This document shows, piece by piece, positions 10,139-21,719 of a stretch of 64,000 nt of DNA. The notes beneath the pieces were generated by a model that did no database searches, was not told the DNA's origin, and was given only the letters and a program-made list of their open reading frames with translations. The stretch lies in assembly GCF_028372415.1 (NCBI RefSeq), contig NC_092875.1, positions 51,212,771-51,276,770 on the forward strand, given 5' to 3'. The stretch is from Notamacropus eugenii. Taxonomy: Eukaryota; Chordata; Mammalia; Diprotodontia; Macropodidae. A program made the translations under genes and the position numbers. Within the stretch, counting starts at the first letter, position 1. Every line of letters begins with the position of its first letter.

Positions 10139-10290
10139 AAGATTCAAACAGGTTAATTTCAGAGTCAAGGAACTAATAGGGGGATGGCTGTATCAGATCA
10201 GAAAGGGCTGCATAGAAGGTGAGAATTTTGCTGAGACATGAAAGAAGCCAAGAGTTGAAGGTGATGAGGGGGAGTCTCCTTCCTATTCTC

Positions 10291-11109
10291 TAGGTAGAAA
10301 AGATTAATAACATTAGATGAGCTAGTACCAAAAATGACCTTTCACAGTGTTTGATAAGCAATGTCCCAGGATGACCCCAGGGGAACATGTTGGCTTACAA
10401 AGAAAAATAAATCCTACCTAAAATTCCCAAGTTCCTGTAATTCTCTAGCAGTACAAACCTGTACAGATCCCTCTGAACTGTGCCCAGTGGTGCCCACTCT
10501 GCCTAAATAACATCCAAAGACCATAGTCTTGAATGCCACTGATACCTGAAATGCCAAATACATTCTGGCTCAAGCTAAGTGATCTTGAGAGGAGCAGGAC
10601 ATATGGCAACGGCACTCAGGAGATTGACCAGCACTTATTCAAATGAGTTTCTGAGTAGTCCAGGTTAAATCTGGTTGAGCATGTCCTCCCACCTTTCTGG
10701 CTTTGTGGTAGAGTCTGTCAAAGATAAAAACACAGAAACAGCATAGGAAACACCCCTTGTCCTCAAGGATCTTAATCTGGGGCTAGGGGAGAATGTTGGA
10801 CTCCTCTTGTGGGGAATCTACCTCTTCTGATCAGGCAGGGAGAGCATCCCTAGCCATGAGGGGCAGCCAGTGAAAAAGTCTCTTGGTCCACAGTGCTGTT
10901 TGCCTGTCCAAGCAGTTGCAGTAAAAGGTATGCCCTTCACCATCAATCCCCCAAGTCTCAGAATTCATATAACCTGTACAGGTTAGAAGGAGCTCCACAG
11001 ACACCAATTCCCTGGCAGTAATGACCCTAACAACCACATAGGAGTCTACCTTACCAAGACAGAGAGCTGAGAGTATCTTCTCCTTGGCCATCATTCAGGT
11101 AGGGCAATG
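10291..11109. other. Non-coding stretch, nothing recognised
   Basis: A minus-strand frame at 10831-11094 is open for 87 codons but shows no family resemblance, and nothing around it supports an exon. No repeat I can name. Confidence 0.5.
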
Positions 11110-11275
11110 TCTACCACAGTGAAAAGAACCTCGCTACTGAGTAGGAGCATCAGGGTTCCAAGTTGGCTTGTGTGACTCTGGGAAGATCATTTCACTTTGC
11201 CTGGGTCTGTTTCCTCATCTCTAAATGATAGGACTGGACTCGATGGCCTCTGCAGTCCTTTTCAGCTCCAAATCA
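11110..11275 (+). repeat. CORE-SINE (MIR-like)
   Basis: TTGTGTGACTCTGGGAAGATC, then TGTTTCCTCATCTCTAAATGA and GATGGCCTCTGCAGTCC are the MIR core and tail in order. Confidence 0.7.
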
Positions 11276-12200
11276 ATGGTCCCAGGGTTTTCCATGCTTT
11301 TCTTCATCCACATAACAGTCTCTACCATGCTACTGTTGCTGTTTGCACAGACTAGTAATTTTATTGGCAAATGAAACTCACAGGTAAGGAAACACTCTCC
11401 AACCAATGCAAATCAACATGTACTTAGCAAACCAGAGGCTTGGAGAGAAATAGGCCCAGGATCTGTGGCCCTAATCCTCCTGAAGCATTTCAGGGATTCG
11501 TTCCATCTCCTTTCATGACTCTATCACGTCTTTTCTGGACATTATGTTCTTTTTTTTTTAAACAACAGACCAAGGAGTCTGGATTGACCTCTAACTCAAC
11601 TCCATATTTCCAAGGTTATCCATGCTCCTTTTCCTTACCTGGCAACAGGGATTTCAGTTTCAAAACCCAGTATAATACCCCAAGGGTCATGCTACTCCAG
11701 ATGGATCTGTAGAGAGTTAAAGAAGAAATGTCCCATGAGATACTTGACTGGAAGATCAACAAGCAGAGGAAGAATCCTTGGAACTAGCTCAAGGGATCAC
11801 TGAAACTGAAACACTGGAACAATCTCAAATGGTCCCAAGCTGGCAGATAAAACAAGCCACTTAGCATAACCTTTCCTCATCAGTCGCCTCATCATCACTT
11901 TATGGCATCATCCTTCAGATATTCATGCCCCTTGTAGCTTCCTCTGCTCTTAGAGCTCAAGACAAGCTATCTTCATCCATCTAGACCTGGATCCTAGGAT
12001 CTCTTGTCTCCCCTGGATCTAGCCCTTACAAAGACCTTCCCATTACCTTCCAGCACCCTCTTCCTAAGGTACCAATCTGACCATCAAACTAATACTCAAA
12101 AACCTTTAGGGGCTATATTGCCACTCCTCAGGTGGTATTAATGGCCCCTCATAATTCAGCTACCTGGTAAGGAGTATTTTACATCATCCATACTCTTTCC
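11276..12200. other. Non-coding stretch, nothing clearly recognised
   Basis: The second half (from about 11870) has the C/T-rich look of a worn L2, but I cannot anchor it. No gene seen. Confidence 0.45.
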
Positions 12201-12512
12201 TCAACCGGAAGGGAAGCTTCTTGAGAACAGAGACTGATTCATTTTTGTTGTTGTATCACCAGGGGCAGGAATACCCAAGTTCAAGTCTGACACACACTGG
12301 CTGTGTGACTCTGGGAAAGTCACTGTACCTCTCAGTGTCTGAGATGACAAACTGCAAAGTAGTTAAGAGATCTGGATTGATGGAGGAGGTTTACTTTTTG
12401 GAGAGCTCCCTAGACAAGGACATCACAGGCCTTGCCCCTACTCCCTCAAATCCTTAGTGCCCAGCACAGCACGAGATACATCAGAGGTATTTAACATTTG
12501 TATAATTAAATT
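12200..12512 (+). repeat. L2 3' end carrying a CORE-SINE
   Basis: GGGAAGCTTCTTGAGAACAG opens an L2 tail that resumes at 12450 (TAGTGCCCAGCACAGCACGAG...TATTTAACATTTGT). Between them, about 12255-12430, lies a CORE-SINE (TGGCTGTGTGACTCTGGGAAA). Confidence 0.6.
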
Positions 12513-12589
12513 GAATTCATATATGAACTCTACATTGTAGTCAAATTGTACTATTTCTCAAAATCAACAGTCTCCCACCTTTGTGCATT

Positions 12590-13402
12590 CACACCAGCCA
12601 TGCTTTAGGTGTTCCCCTTCCTCAGTTCTGCCTCCAAGAATCATCCTCTTCCTACAAGGATTAGCTCAGGAGCCACCACCTTCACAAAGCCTTCTCTGAT
12701 CCCCCACATCTCTTAATACTCATTATCACCTCAAATTACCTTGTATTAACTTGCTTGTGGCCTCTTTCTACGATTCCAGTGTTCTTACGCTTTATTCCCC
12801 TCCATGTCTTTAGTCCATCTACACTATTCCTCACACAACAGCTAGGTGGTGCAGTGGATAGAGCACCAGTGCAGGAGTCAGGAGGACCTGAGTTCAAATC
12901 TCACCTCACATACATGACACTCACCAGCTGTGTGACCTTGGGCAAGTCATTTAACCCCAATGGCCTCATCCTGGGTCATCTCCAGTCATTCTGATGAATA
13001 TTTGGTCACTGGATTCAGATGGCTCTGGAGGAGAAGTGAGGCTGGTGACCTGCACAGCCCTCCCTCACTCAAAACAAAGTCAAGTGCAAGTCACACACAC
13101 ATCCTCACACAATACTCTGCACCGCCATGCCTAGAATGCTTTCCTTCCTCATCTCTGTCTCTTAGAGTCCCTGACTTCCTTCAAGGGTCAGCTAAAGGGC
13201 CACCTTCCTGAAAGGGTACTCCCTCTGTTCTCTCAGATACTAAAGCTCCTCCATCTACATCTGTATGTATCTTCTATGTACAGTTGTTTGCCTATTGCCT
13301 CCCCCATTCAAATGTGAGCTCCTTGAGGGCAGAGACTGTGTTTTGCCTTTCTTTGTGCTCCCAGAGTTTAGCTAGGTGCATAACAAAAGCTCACTGGCTG
13401 AC
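12590..13402 (+). repeat. L2 LINE 3' region, split by a CORE-SINE
   Basis: 12590-12838 and 13113-13402 show L2 tail blocks: CCTTCACAAAGCCTTCTCTGA, then ATGCCTAGAATGCTTTCCTTCC, GTGAGCTCCTTGAGGGCAG and the terminal AAAGCTCACTGGCTGAC. The SINE at 12839-13101 separates them or marks the junction of two copies. Confidence 0.75.
12839..13101 (+). repeat. Long CORE-SINE with target duplication
   Basis: It begins CAGCTAGGTGGTGCAGTGG, has the core TAGCTG/CAGCTGTGTGACCTTGGGC, and a specific 3' half (CTGGATTCAGATGGCTCTGG, GTGAGGCTGGTGACCTGCAC). TCCTCACACAA flanks it at 12828-12838 and 13102-13112. A near-identical relative is at 48485-48794, but this copy lacks that copy's final ~40 bp. Confidence 0.9.
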
Positions 13403-13434
13403 TGCCACAGTGTAGAATAACTGCTCATTGATTT

Positions 13435-13566
13435 ATTGGCACAGTATATCTCCAGTAGGATGTAGGGGCTCAAGGAGGACAGGAACACTTACTTTTGTAT
13501 CCTCAGGACACCACACAGGGTCTTCTTGGGCACAGGCAGCACTTAGTAACTGTGTGCTGTTGAACT
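13435..13566 (+). repeat. L2 3' terminus interrupted by a retrovirus
   Basis: GTAGGGGCTCAAGGAGGACAG to CTTAGTAACTGTGTGCTGTTGAACT is an L2 end. The L2 word TTGAACTGAAATT is rebuilt when the retroviral insertion (13567-20430) and one AACT are taken out. Confidence 0.65.
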
Positions 13567-14016
13567 TGAGTGGGATAGGTTTAGTGAAGACTTCTCAGAT
13601 TGTAGTTCTTCTCCCAGGGGTGAGGTAAGACTGAGAAGCTCAAGGTTACTATATTTTTAGAACAGAATAATTCCATATAAGGGTATAAAACTGTGTAGTA
13701 CATTAGGGTCTCAATGATTGGATAAAGTTTACCTAATTCTTCAATGTCTTCATTTCAAAAGGGATTGGTTAGATTTTGTGTCTAGAATGTAAGATCATAT
13801 TCTCAGCTAATGAGAATAATGGTCAGTGGGGGGGGAGGGACTTGCGTTAGAGTCTATATAAATCACTGCCCTTTCTTTGTCTTGGGCTCTCCTACTCCAG
13901 GTGAATTGCTGTAGGATTGTCCAGATTCTCGAGAATCGAATAAATCTCTTTTCTGTCATCACTTTGAGAGGCCTCTGAGTAATTGATTTATGTAGGGACC
14001 TGAGACATCCCACACA
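13567..14016 (+). repeat. 5' LTR (450 bp)
   Basis: Begins TGAGTGGGATAGG and ends CATCCCACACA. A TATA box (TATATAAA) is near 13856 and AATAAA at 13939-13944, giving U3, R and U5 in the expected order. It differs from the 3' LTR at two positions. Confidence 0.95.
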
Positions 14017-14019
14017 GTT

Positions 14020-14037
14020 TGGGGGCTCGTCCGGGAT
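14020..14037 (+). other. Primer binding site, tRNA-Pro
   Basis: TGGGGGCTCGTCCGGGAT lies just after the 5' LTR and matches the 3' end of proline tRNA, the primer used by many gammaretroviruses. Confidence 0.92.
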
Positions 14038-14546
14038 CTGTGACCTTTCTGAGAGACGGCTGACAGCTCAGTTCAAAGACTAGGCGCCCGTGGGGAGATT
14101 TCCCCATCGTCCTTGAAAAGGGCTGCTGGGCCTCCCTCTCTGCAAGGTAATGACCCGAAGCAGAGGAACTCAGTGAAGACAGAAAAGAATAGAGATAGGG
14201 ACTCCAAGGACTCTGAAGCTGTGAAATATGTGTGAAAATGCCAGCCGGTTGGTGTTGAAGGTTGCAGTCAGGCAACTTGTACGCGTACAACCCAGCGGTA
14301 AGCGCGGGGGGGGGGGGAGGGGGCCTGGGGGTCAATTCGTTGAGTCTTAGATAGACTCAGGGAGAAGGTGATGACTCCCAACCAAATTAGTGGACTGCGG
14401 GACCCCAGGGTGAAGGGCCTCCCCAAAAACGTTTGCTGGGTGACTGTGGGTGGGTGGGTGACCCCCACTGAGAGCTAGTGAGGGAGCTAGCAAAATTTGT
14501 TGAGTCATAGACTCGGAGGTGTTGGTGACAACCCTCGACCAAAAGA

Positions 14547-14852
14547 ATGGGGAAGGGGCAGTCCAAACCCCACCGAGCTTTGGAATGGAGTCAGGAAATA
14601 CCGGTAAATAGTCCTTTGGGAAATCAATTACAAAATTGGCATGAATTACCAAATTATAGAGGAAAGGACAAGAAGAAGATGATTAAGTACTGTTGTTTCA
14701 TATGGGGTGAAAAGATATCAGAGGAGGAGGCACAATCTGGCCCAAATATGGTTCCTCCGAGGATTGGGTTTGCCAAAAATTTAAACCTATATGTACTATT
14801 CTATTCTGTTAAATGTTTTGTCTGTATATGTTGTGTTGGTATTTCTGTGTGA
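14547..14852 (+). pseudogene. Retroviral gag-start remnant
   Basis: After a roughly 510-bp leader there is an open stretch beginning MGKGQSKPHRAL. The MG start is what a myristoylated gammaretroviral matrix would show. Resemblance fades within about 80 codons. Fossil and broken; placement is by position and the MG start only. Confidence 0.5.
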
Positions 14853-17800
14853 ATGAAAGTCTGTGTGTCTCTGTTTTTATCTGATAAGGTTGTAAATTTA
14901 GCCAGCCAGCCAGCAGGAGCAGAAAGGCTGAGCTGAACTGTCCTTGAAATTCCTGTTACTCCCCTTCTTCAACCCCTCCATATTAGTTTCAGAGGGGTGG
15001 AGGGACAAGGAGGGAGAGAAAGGGAGAGAAAAATTATTTTACTGTTCAGTTTATATAGTTGGTAACAGCAAGTAAAAGAATGTAGAAGAAGTAGAAAGAA
15101 ATAAGTTATGTGCAGTTTCAAAGTGGCTTGAGGGAAAGGCAGGAGAATTTAAGCAGGTAGAGATGATGAGCGGGGGTACTGTGTAATCAGAAGGCTTGGA
15201 AGAAGTACAAAAAGGAGGGAAGGAATTTATCTTTTTCCCTCAGATCAAAGAGGCATGCTAGCAACCATTTAACCATTTCCTGCCTCACCCAAAAGAAGAA
15301 ATTTTAGTGTAATAGGTAATAACAGAAAAGTTAATTGAATTCATTCTGGTTGTATTTGGAATTGTGAATAGGTGGAATGTGTCATTCTTAATTTAATGTT
15401 TAAGACAGGTTAGAATTTATTAAAGTTTGGTGGAAGTAAGCAGAAGATTAGAAAGTAAAAGAAAATCTCAAGTAAGCAACTTAGAGCTGAGAGTTTTGGA
15501 TTTAGGTTTAATTAGATCAATATATTTGATGCCAGACAATGTATTTAAAGTAAAAAGATAGTAAGTTTAGGTTTTTCTTTTTCTTTGCCGAGTGGGAGGG
15601 CCAGAAAGGGGTGGCCTTGGGAATCCTGGCACAAATAAGAGGAGGGCAGAGACACCCAGCAGCATTTCTGCCAAAAATGTTAGATCCATTAACAAAAGGA
15701 TAGGTATTTGTTAGATGCAACATTAATCTAATGTAACTGTTACACGATTTTAAATTTTGTAATTTATTGCATATAGATTGGGGTTTTAAAAAGATGTGAT
15801 AGAAATTTGATAATTTGAAACTTACATTTGGTTATTAAAAAAAGAAGAAAAAAGCTGAATAGGTTAATGGCTTATTTTAAGTTTTAAGTAAACTTAAATA
15901 AGTTTAAATTTTTAGGTAATTCATTTAAATATTGTATTAGAAATTGCATTGTTAAGTTAATTAATGAATTGGTTAAAAAGAGCTGTTATGAATTTTTTTT
16001 ACAAGAGTTTCCTTGTTGTAGCATTCTTATTAAGAAAATGAGAACGCTTTAAAAATGTACATATATATAGATGTGATTTTCAAGCCTGTTTCATCTGAGC
16101 ATGTATTATGTTAAAAGTTTATTTCTGCTGTTGAAAAGGAAATTTTAGCTAAAATTGTTTTTGCCATGAATCAAGCATTTACTCTAAAGTTATGTTTGTA
16201 AAAGAAAGTTTATGGGCAAATGTGAAAAGGCTGTGGATTTAGGTCTTTTCTTGTGATTTCTGTCAATTAGTTTCAAGGGGATTGTGATAAATTGTAAACT
16301 GTTCGTAAGAGAGGAAATATTTGTTGTATTAGGAAATACTTTGTAAAATATTTTGTATGGGTTTTTGGAAGGCCTACCTATCCAATTTGTATTTGTAAGT
16401 TACAAAAGTGGGAAGAATTTAGTTTCTCTAATAGGATATGAAAATGCCATTGATGCCATCTGAAATTTATTGTTCGGGTTCATAGCTAAAACAATTTGTT
16501 ATCACTTATAAAAATTATGTTTGCCATTTGTAATTCTAATGCTAAAGCCTAAAGCTGGTACACTGTGTGTATATGTGGGGAAAGAAGCAGTCCTCAGGCT
16601 AGTAACAAGTACTGCCCCAGCAGCTGAGGAGATTGTATATAGAACTTGCTTTGGTGAGAATTTGAAAATGTATAAGAAATGATCTTCAGTGATTGGCTTT
16701 TTAGGGCAAATTTAAGATCTAAGAGGTAAATAAAATCCCTGGGAACATTCTTTCTAAATCTAATGGGAATAAATAGATATTGTATCATTGTTACATAAAA
16801 CAAGATTGGGATTTAAAGTTAACTGTAATTGTATTTTATTTACAGAAGGATTCAGGGAAAGGAATCCCTTACAAAAAAGGGGGGGGGGGTGGCCCCAGGT
16901 GGTCTGGGAGCTCCAGGAATGGTCTTGATGGGAGTGGCCAGTAAACTGGAGATTTGGACTGATAGAATTAAGAGTGGGAAGTAGAATAGACTTGGGCATA
17001 GTGATAGAGTGGACCTTAGGAGAGCCGGTTCACATGGAAAAAAAAAAAACAAAAAAAGGAGTTTTCAAGGTGAGGTTTTCCAGGGCCTTTAGACAAATGG
17101 GACTAAAACTTTTTGGGGTAATGGACAAAGGTCCAAACTTGGAATAAGATCTTTACAGGTTACAAAATGATGTAAAAGCAATTAGTATTAAAATAATTGA
17201 CTGAATTAATTACTGAGACTAAATCAGAGACATCTTCAGTTTGGGAAAAAGAATTTCAGTCTAATTTTCTTAGAGGTAGGTAGTCTGGTAATATTTGGCA
17301 TTGAAAGTTAAACAATTGTTTTGATTTGAATTCATTACATGAACATAAAAATTCAAGTTAGTGTTTGAACTTATCACATGTGTAGCTCATTCTTTTAGAT
17401 TGAGCAGGGTTAGAAAGGGATAAAGTAGTTTGGGAAACAGATATAAATCTATTAGAGCAATGACTTATGATTGTTATTCAATCAGGAACTAGAACATGTA
17501 TAGAAAGGCATGTAGGCTACTTAAGACCTGCTTCAAAAGATGTTCCTTGGCCAATGTGAAATTAGTCATGTCTGAAACTGATTATTGGAGCTTGTTATTT
17601 TAAGATTTTTGTGGGACTATTAACTGACTGTTCTTCTGAGTCTAACTCCAGGTGTGGATGGCAAGAGAGGTGGTTTGAGCCACTGATCCATGATGCCAGT
17701 AAGCCTGTGAGATGCTGGTATGAACTGCAAAAGGTGATCTCATGGGAAGATTGGGAGAGCGGCTGTTCAGCCTGAGCTGAGGTAGGATTCTCCTGACTCA

Positions 17801-18749
17801 ATTTCCCCACTGACACCTGGCAGACTTGAAGCCTGGCTGAATGCCAGTTGACAATCTACTCCTGCCTGGAACTGACGTGAAGTAAGGGAGATGTTGTTTC
17901 CCTGCAATGTCCCCACTCTTAGTGGCAAATTCCTAAAATCAGAAGTTTTGTAAGTAATAATACCAGATCTGTTGAATAATAGATTGTTGGTAGGGGAACA
18001 TCTGAGGTTGAGTCTAAAATTAAGCTAACAGGTTTAGGACTTTAGACCAACAACAATAAGTTAGGGTCCTTTAATTCTTAGTAATAGTGTGGAGATGATT
18101 AGGTCAAGGGCTTGTGAGACTAGCATGCATAGTTATTATTTTGTCTCAGTTGGTTAATGTTAAATGAAAAATCGTTTGTGGATTATATTGTAAATTCTTT
18201 AAAAGAAGCATCACATGATCAGAAGTTGGAATTGTTTTAAGATGTGATATGCACCGTGTTAAAAATGATTATTTATTGTATTTATATAAGTACTGGAGCC
18301 TGGTATTGACTTCTTAGTGAAATCTCATCTTCCTAATGAGGGAATTAATAATGACTTACTGTGAAATGTAGAAGCTGCATTTTAATGTGAATTTTCTTTC
18401 TTTTTTTTTTTAAAAAAAAATGACAATTTGTCAAAGTTTCAATTTTGATTTTTGTAAGAGTGATAGGAATGGTAATCTAAGATGGTATTAAGTTCAGTTC
18501 TGTAGGAGAGCGGACATCTGGATTTCTACAAGAAGATGAAAAGAAGAAGATGCTGAGATGCTGTGCTGAAGACTGTTTGAAGGAGCATCCAGATCAGAAA
18601 ACTGCATAAGATGATACTTCTCCCCAGACTGCTGTATGAGATGGAACCTCTAAATGGACAATTCATTAATTTACCTTTCCCTTTGAATCTCTGTATGAAG
18701 AGAAGGATTCATAAGGGAAAGAATGTGAAGGGGTCATGACTATGACTAT
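14853..18749 (+). other. Retroviral interior without recognisable pol
   Basis: AT-rich sequence with only short frames. I find no protease, reverse transcriptase or integrase signature. It is either very worn pol or unrelated filler. A poly-T/poly-A pair is at about 18400-18420. Confidence 0.55.
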
Positions 18750-19846
18750 TTGTGGAGTTATATATATATGAATAGTACTAAGAATAACACAGAATATAAA
18801 GAATGGGTATGGAAGTGGGAGAATGGGATGCATAGGATGATGTTTGATACTTTCTGGAGTGTAATCAATAGAACTGGGGAGAATTATCAACATTGTATAT
18901 GGAAGAGGAAGCAACAACTATGGAGGTGTAAGTCAGAGATCATGAAAGGAGGACCATTAGGCCCGGAAGATGTGAAGTTCTTTCTGGCTGTGGATTATAG
19001 GGTAAGACTGTTTCTAGAGGAAAATCCTGCTTTGAGAGGACATTATTGGATATGTGGACAGACAGCTTATACTCACCATCCGTTAAACTGGAGGGGTGTT
19101 TGTTATATTGGATTGGTGAGACCTAAATTCTTTTTCTTGCCTGAATCAGGGAAATGGCATCTGGGGGTTCCTCTATATGATGATCTAGTCAAAAGGAAGA
19201 GGAACATTGACACCTCCTTTACTCACTGGAAATGCAAATGGGTGGGGTGACACTTGGCCACCTAAGAGGATAATTAGAGAGTATGGGCCTGCAACTTGGG
19301 CTCAAGATGGGAGTTGGGGTTATAGAACTCCTATATATCTATTAAATAGACTAATCAGACTCCAAGCAGTACTTGGAATTATTACCAATCAAACAGCAGA
19401 AGATTTGGACTTATTGGCCGATCAAGCCACACAAACTAGGGAAGCAGTACTGCAACATAGGTTGATCTTAGATTATTTACTTGCAGAAGAAGGGGGAGTT
19501 TTTTGAAAGCTCAATTTATCCACATGTTGCTTGAAAACTTGATGATAATGGAAGAATAGTGAAAGAGATCACCAAAAATATTAGGAAGGTTGCTCATGTT
19601 CCTGAACAAACTTGGAACTCCCTTTTCAATACATCTTGGTGGTCCTGTTTTGAAGGGAGCTGGTGGAAGAGATTACTGTGGTTTGGCATCATAGCAATTA
19701 GTGGTATCATATTACTTCCTATTTGTTTACCTTGTTTGATTTCACTAATTACTAAAATAGTTAGAAATTCTCTACTAAAACTTGCTAGAGTAGAAGAGAG
19801 GACAGAAGGAGCCATTCAGTTGATGATACTAAAGAAGGAAGGATGA
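18750..19846 (+). pseudogene. Retroviral env remnant (ERV3-like)
   Basis: Open stretches here resemble class I envelopes, especially the ERV3-like set common in reptiles and birds: GHYWICGQTAY and CYIGLVRPKFFFLPE in the surface part, [20 protein letters not shown] and [20 protein letters not shown] before the transmembrane part, [16 protein letters not shown] at the immunosuppressive-like segment, and a hydrophobic anchor (LLWFGIIAISGIILLPICLP). It is broken in a few places and is a fossil. Confidence 0.8.
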
Positions 19847-19980
19847 GCACCTGTGGAGGCAAAAGACAGGAATGATCCTGATTGGGATGAGGAGATTAAT
19901 AGACAGTGTGAGATCATGTTACAGAGCTGTGGTTAAAATATCCATGAGAAGTCTTCAGGTTAATAAATAAGAGGAGGGAT

Positions 19981-20430
19981 TGAGTGGGATAGGTTTAGTG
20001 AAGACTTCTCAGATTGTAGTTCTTCTCCCAGGGGTGAGGTAAGACTGAGAAGCTCAAGGTTACTATATTTTTAGAACAGAATAATTCCATATAAGGGTAT
20101 AAAACTGTGTAGTACATTAGGGTCTCAATGATTGGATAAAGTTTACCTAATTCTTCAATGTCTTCATTTCAAAAGGGATTGGTTAGATTTTGTGTCTAGA
20201 ATGTAAGATCATATTCTCAGCTAATGAGAATAATGGTCAGTGGGGGGGGAGGGACTTGCGTTAGAGTCTATATAAATCACTGCCCTTTCTTTGTCTTGGG
20301 CTCTCCTACTCCAGGTGAACTGCTGTAGGATTGTCCAGATTCTCGAGAATCGAATAAATCTCTTTTCTGTCATCACTTTGAGAGGCCTCTGAGTAATTGA
20401 TTTATGTAGGGACCTGAGCCATCCCACACA
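19981..20430 (+). repeat. 3' LTR (450 bp)
   Basis: Same ends and length as the 5' LTR. A purine-rich stretch (AAGAGGAGGGAT) precedes it at the place of the polypurine tract. Confidence 0.95.
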
Positions 20431-20434
20431 AACT

Positions 20435-20880
20435 GAAATTAGATGGTATCCTGCCTTGTAGCCCTCGGATCAGGCTAGAAATGTCAGCTTCCAAGTTCTC
20501 TAAGAAGATGGAGGTCAAGAGAAACAAAGCAGCAGATTTCCCGCCTCCCAGTAATATCACCATCTCAGGTTCTCACTCCTCCTTTGTCTCAGTAGTGCGG
20601 TTCCAAGGAACAGTGTGCTCAGACACGTGAACTGGACATGAAATTCAACTTCTCTGGTCTTGGATCTCCTCTTCTTTAGAAGTGTTGCTTCCTTCAATAG
20701 CCAGGACAGGTACTAACTCCTCTGGGACACCTGCCCTAATCTCCACCATCCTTTGCCTTCTTTATTTCCTTAAATCCCCTGGCATCTCCACCCATACATT
20801 ATATTCACCACTCCAGGTACCTCCTCATGGTCAAAAACTCCTTGAAGACAGGAACTTAGTATCAGTAAGAACTGTCCTAC
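20435..20880. other. Non-coding stretch, nothing recognised
   Basis: After the last bases of the interrupted L2 I see no gene and no repeat I can name. Confidence 0.45.
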
Positions 20881-20889
20881 TAGGCAGTA

Positions 20890-21560
20890 GATAGACCGCT
20901 GAATCTGGATGTTGTGGAAATAGAAAAGACATGACCAGACAGAAGATTGGATACAGGGGATGGAGTGAGTGTGAGCTGAAAATGACAGAGGTGGCAAATG
21001 TGACTGACTTCAAGAATGGTAGTGACCTGGACAGAGATAGGTAATTTTGAAAGGAGGATTTTTTTGGGGGAGTGCTCAGTGGCGGATAGTGAAATCTATT
21101 TTGACCATGTTGAGTTTCAGAAGTCTACAGTTTATTCAGTTCAAGATATCCAAAAGGTACCTGGTTATATGAGTCTGGTGCTAAGGAGAGGGATTATTAC
21201 TTGATCTATAGATGGGGGAATCATCTGCAAGGAATGATCATTAAACTCATGGGAGCTGATGACATTTCAGAGTGATATATGGCACACAGAGAGAAGAGGG
21301 CCCAGGACAGAGTCCTTGAGGGTCAGCCATGGTTGGTATGTGTGACCTGGAAGAAAACACATCGTAGGAGGCTGAAAAGGAGCCTTCAGAGAGGTAGGAA
21401 AACAAGCAGGAGAGAGCAGGGTCATGAAAGCTTAGGAGAGGTCAAAGGTGGCAGAGGTCAAGAGGGAGGAGGACTGAGGAAAGGCCATTGTAGCAGACAG
21501 CTAAGAAACCAGGGGCGACTGGGGAGGGCAGATTCGGTGGAAGGATAAGGTGGGAAGGCG
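20890..21560 (-). repeat. L2 LINE, coding-region portion
   Basis: Antisense L2 ORF2 end: TGTTGAGTTTCAGAAGTCTAC, GGGGGAATCATCTGCAAGGA, AGGGCCCAGGACAGAGTCCTT, GTGTGACCTGGAAG, GAGGTCAAGAGGGAGGAGGA in family order. Confidence 0.8.
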
Positions 21561-21719
21561 GAGTATGTGTTTGGAGTAAATCCCAGGGAGGGAGTCAGCA
21601 GGTAGGGAGAGATCCACGATTAGACAGAGGAAGATACATGGGGTCGTTCTGGTAGGAGGGGAGAAGAGGACCTGGACCAAGCCCCAAGCTGGGAACCAGG
21701 GAGAGGTCCAAGGGGGGGG

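Larger units (their letters stand above)
8831..10290 (-). repeat. L2 LINE 3' part, split by an L1
   Basis: 8831-8981 (CAATGAGCATTTATTAAGCAC, GTCAGGCACTATGCTAAGC) and 10153-10290 (CTGAGACATGAAAGAAGCC) are adjacent parts of one antisense L2. The L1 at 8996-10138 landed inside it. Confidence 0.75.
13567..20430 (+). mobile_element. Class I (gamma-like) endogenous retrovirus fossil
   Basis: A 6.86-kb proviral copy: 5' LTR, tRNA-Pro primer site, a short gag-start remnant, about 3.9 kb in which I recognise no pol, an env remnant, and a 3' LTR. The 4-bp target duplication AACT is present at 13563-13566 and 20431-20434. The two LTRs differ at only 2 of 450 sites by eye, so insertion is recent, of the order of a million years at usual mammalian rates. 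In spite of this the interior is broken many times over and lacks recognisable enzymes, so it must have been copied with proteins from another element. It sits in an old L2 tail. Confidence 0.93.

Noticed and set aside
10831-11094. 87-codon minus-strand frame
   Set aside because: No family resemblance, no clear exon borders, and length is within chance.
19594-19815. Minus-strand frame across the env relic
   Set aside because: Shadow of the retroviral remnant on the other strand.
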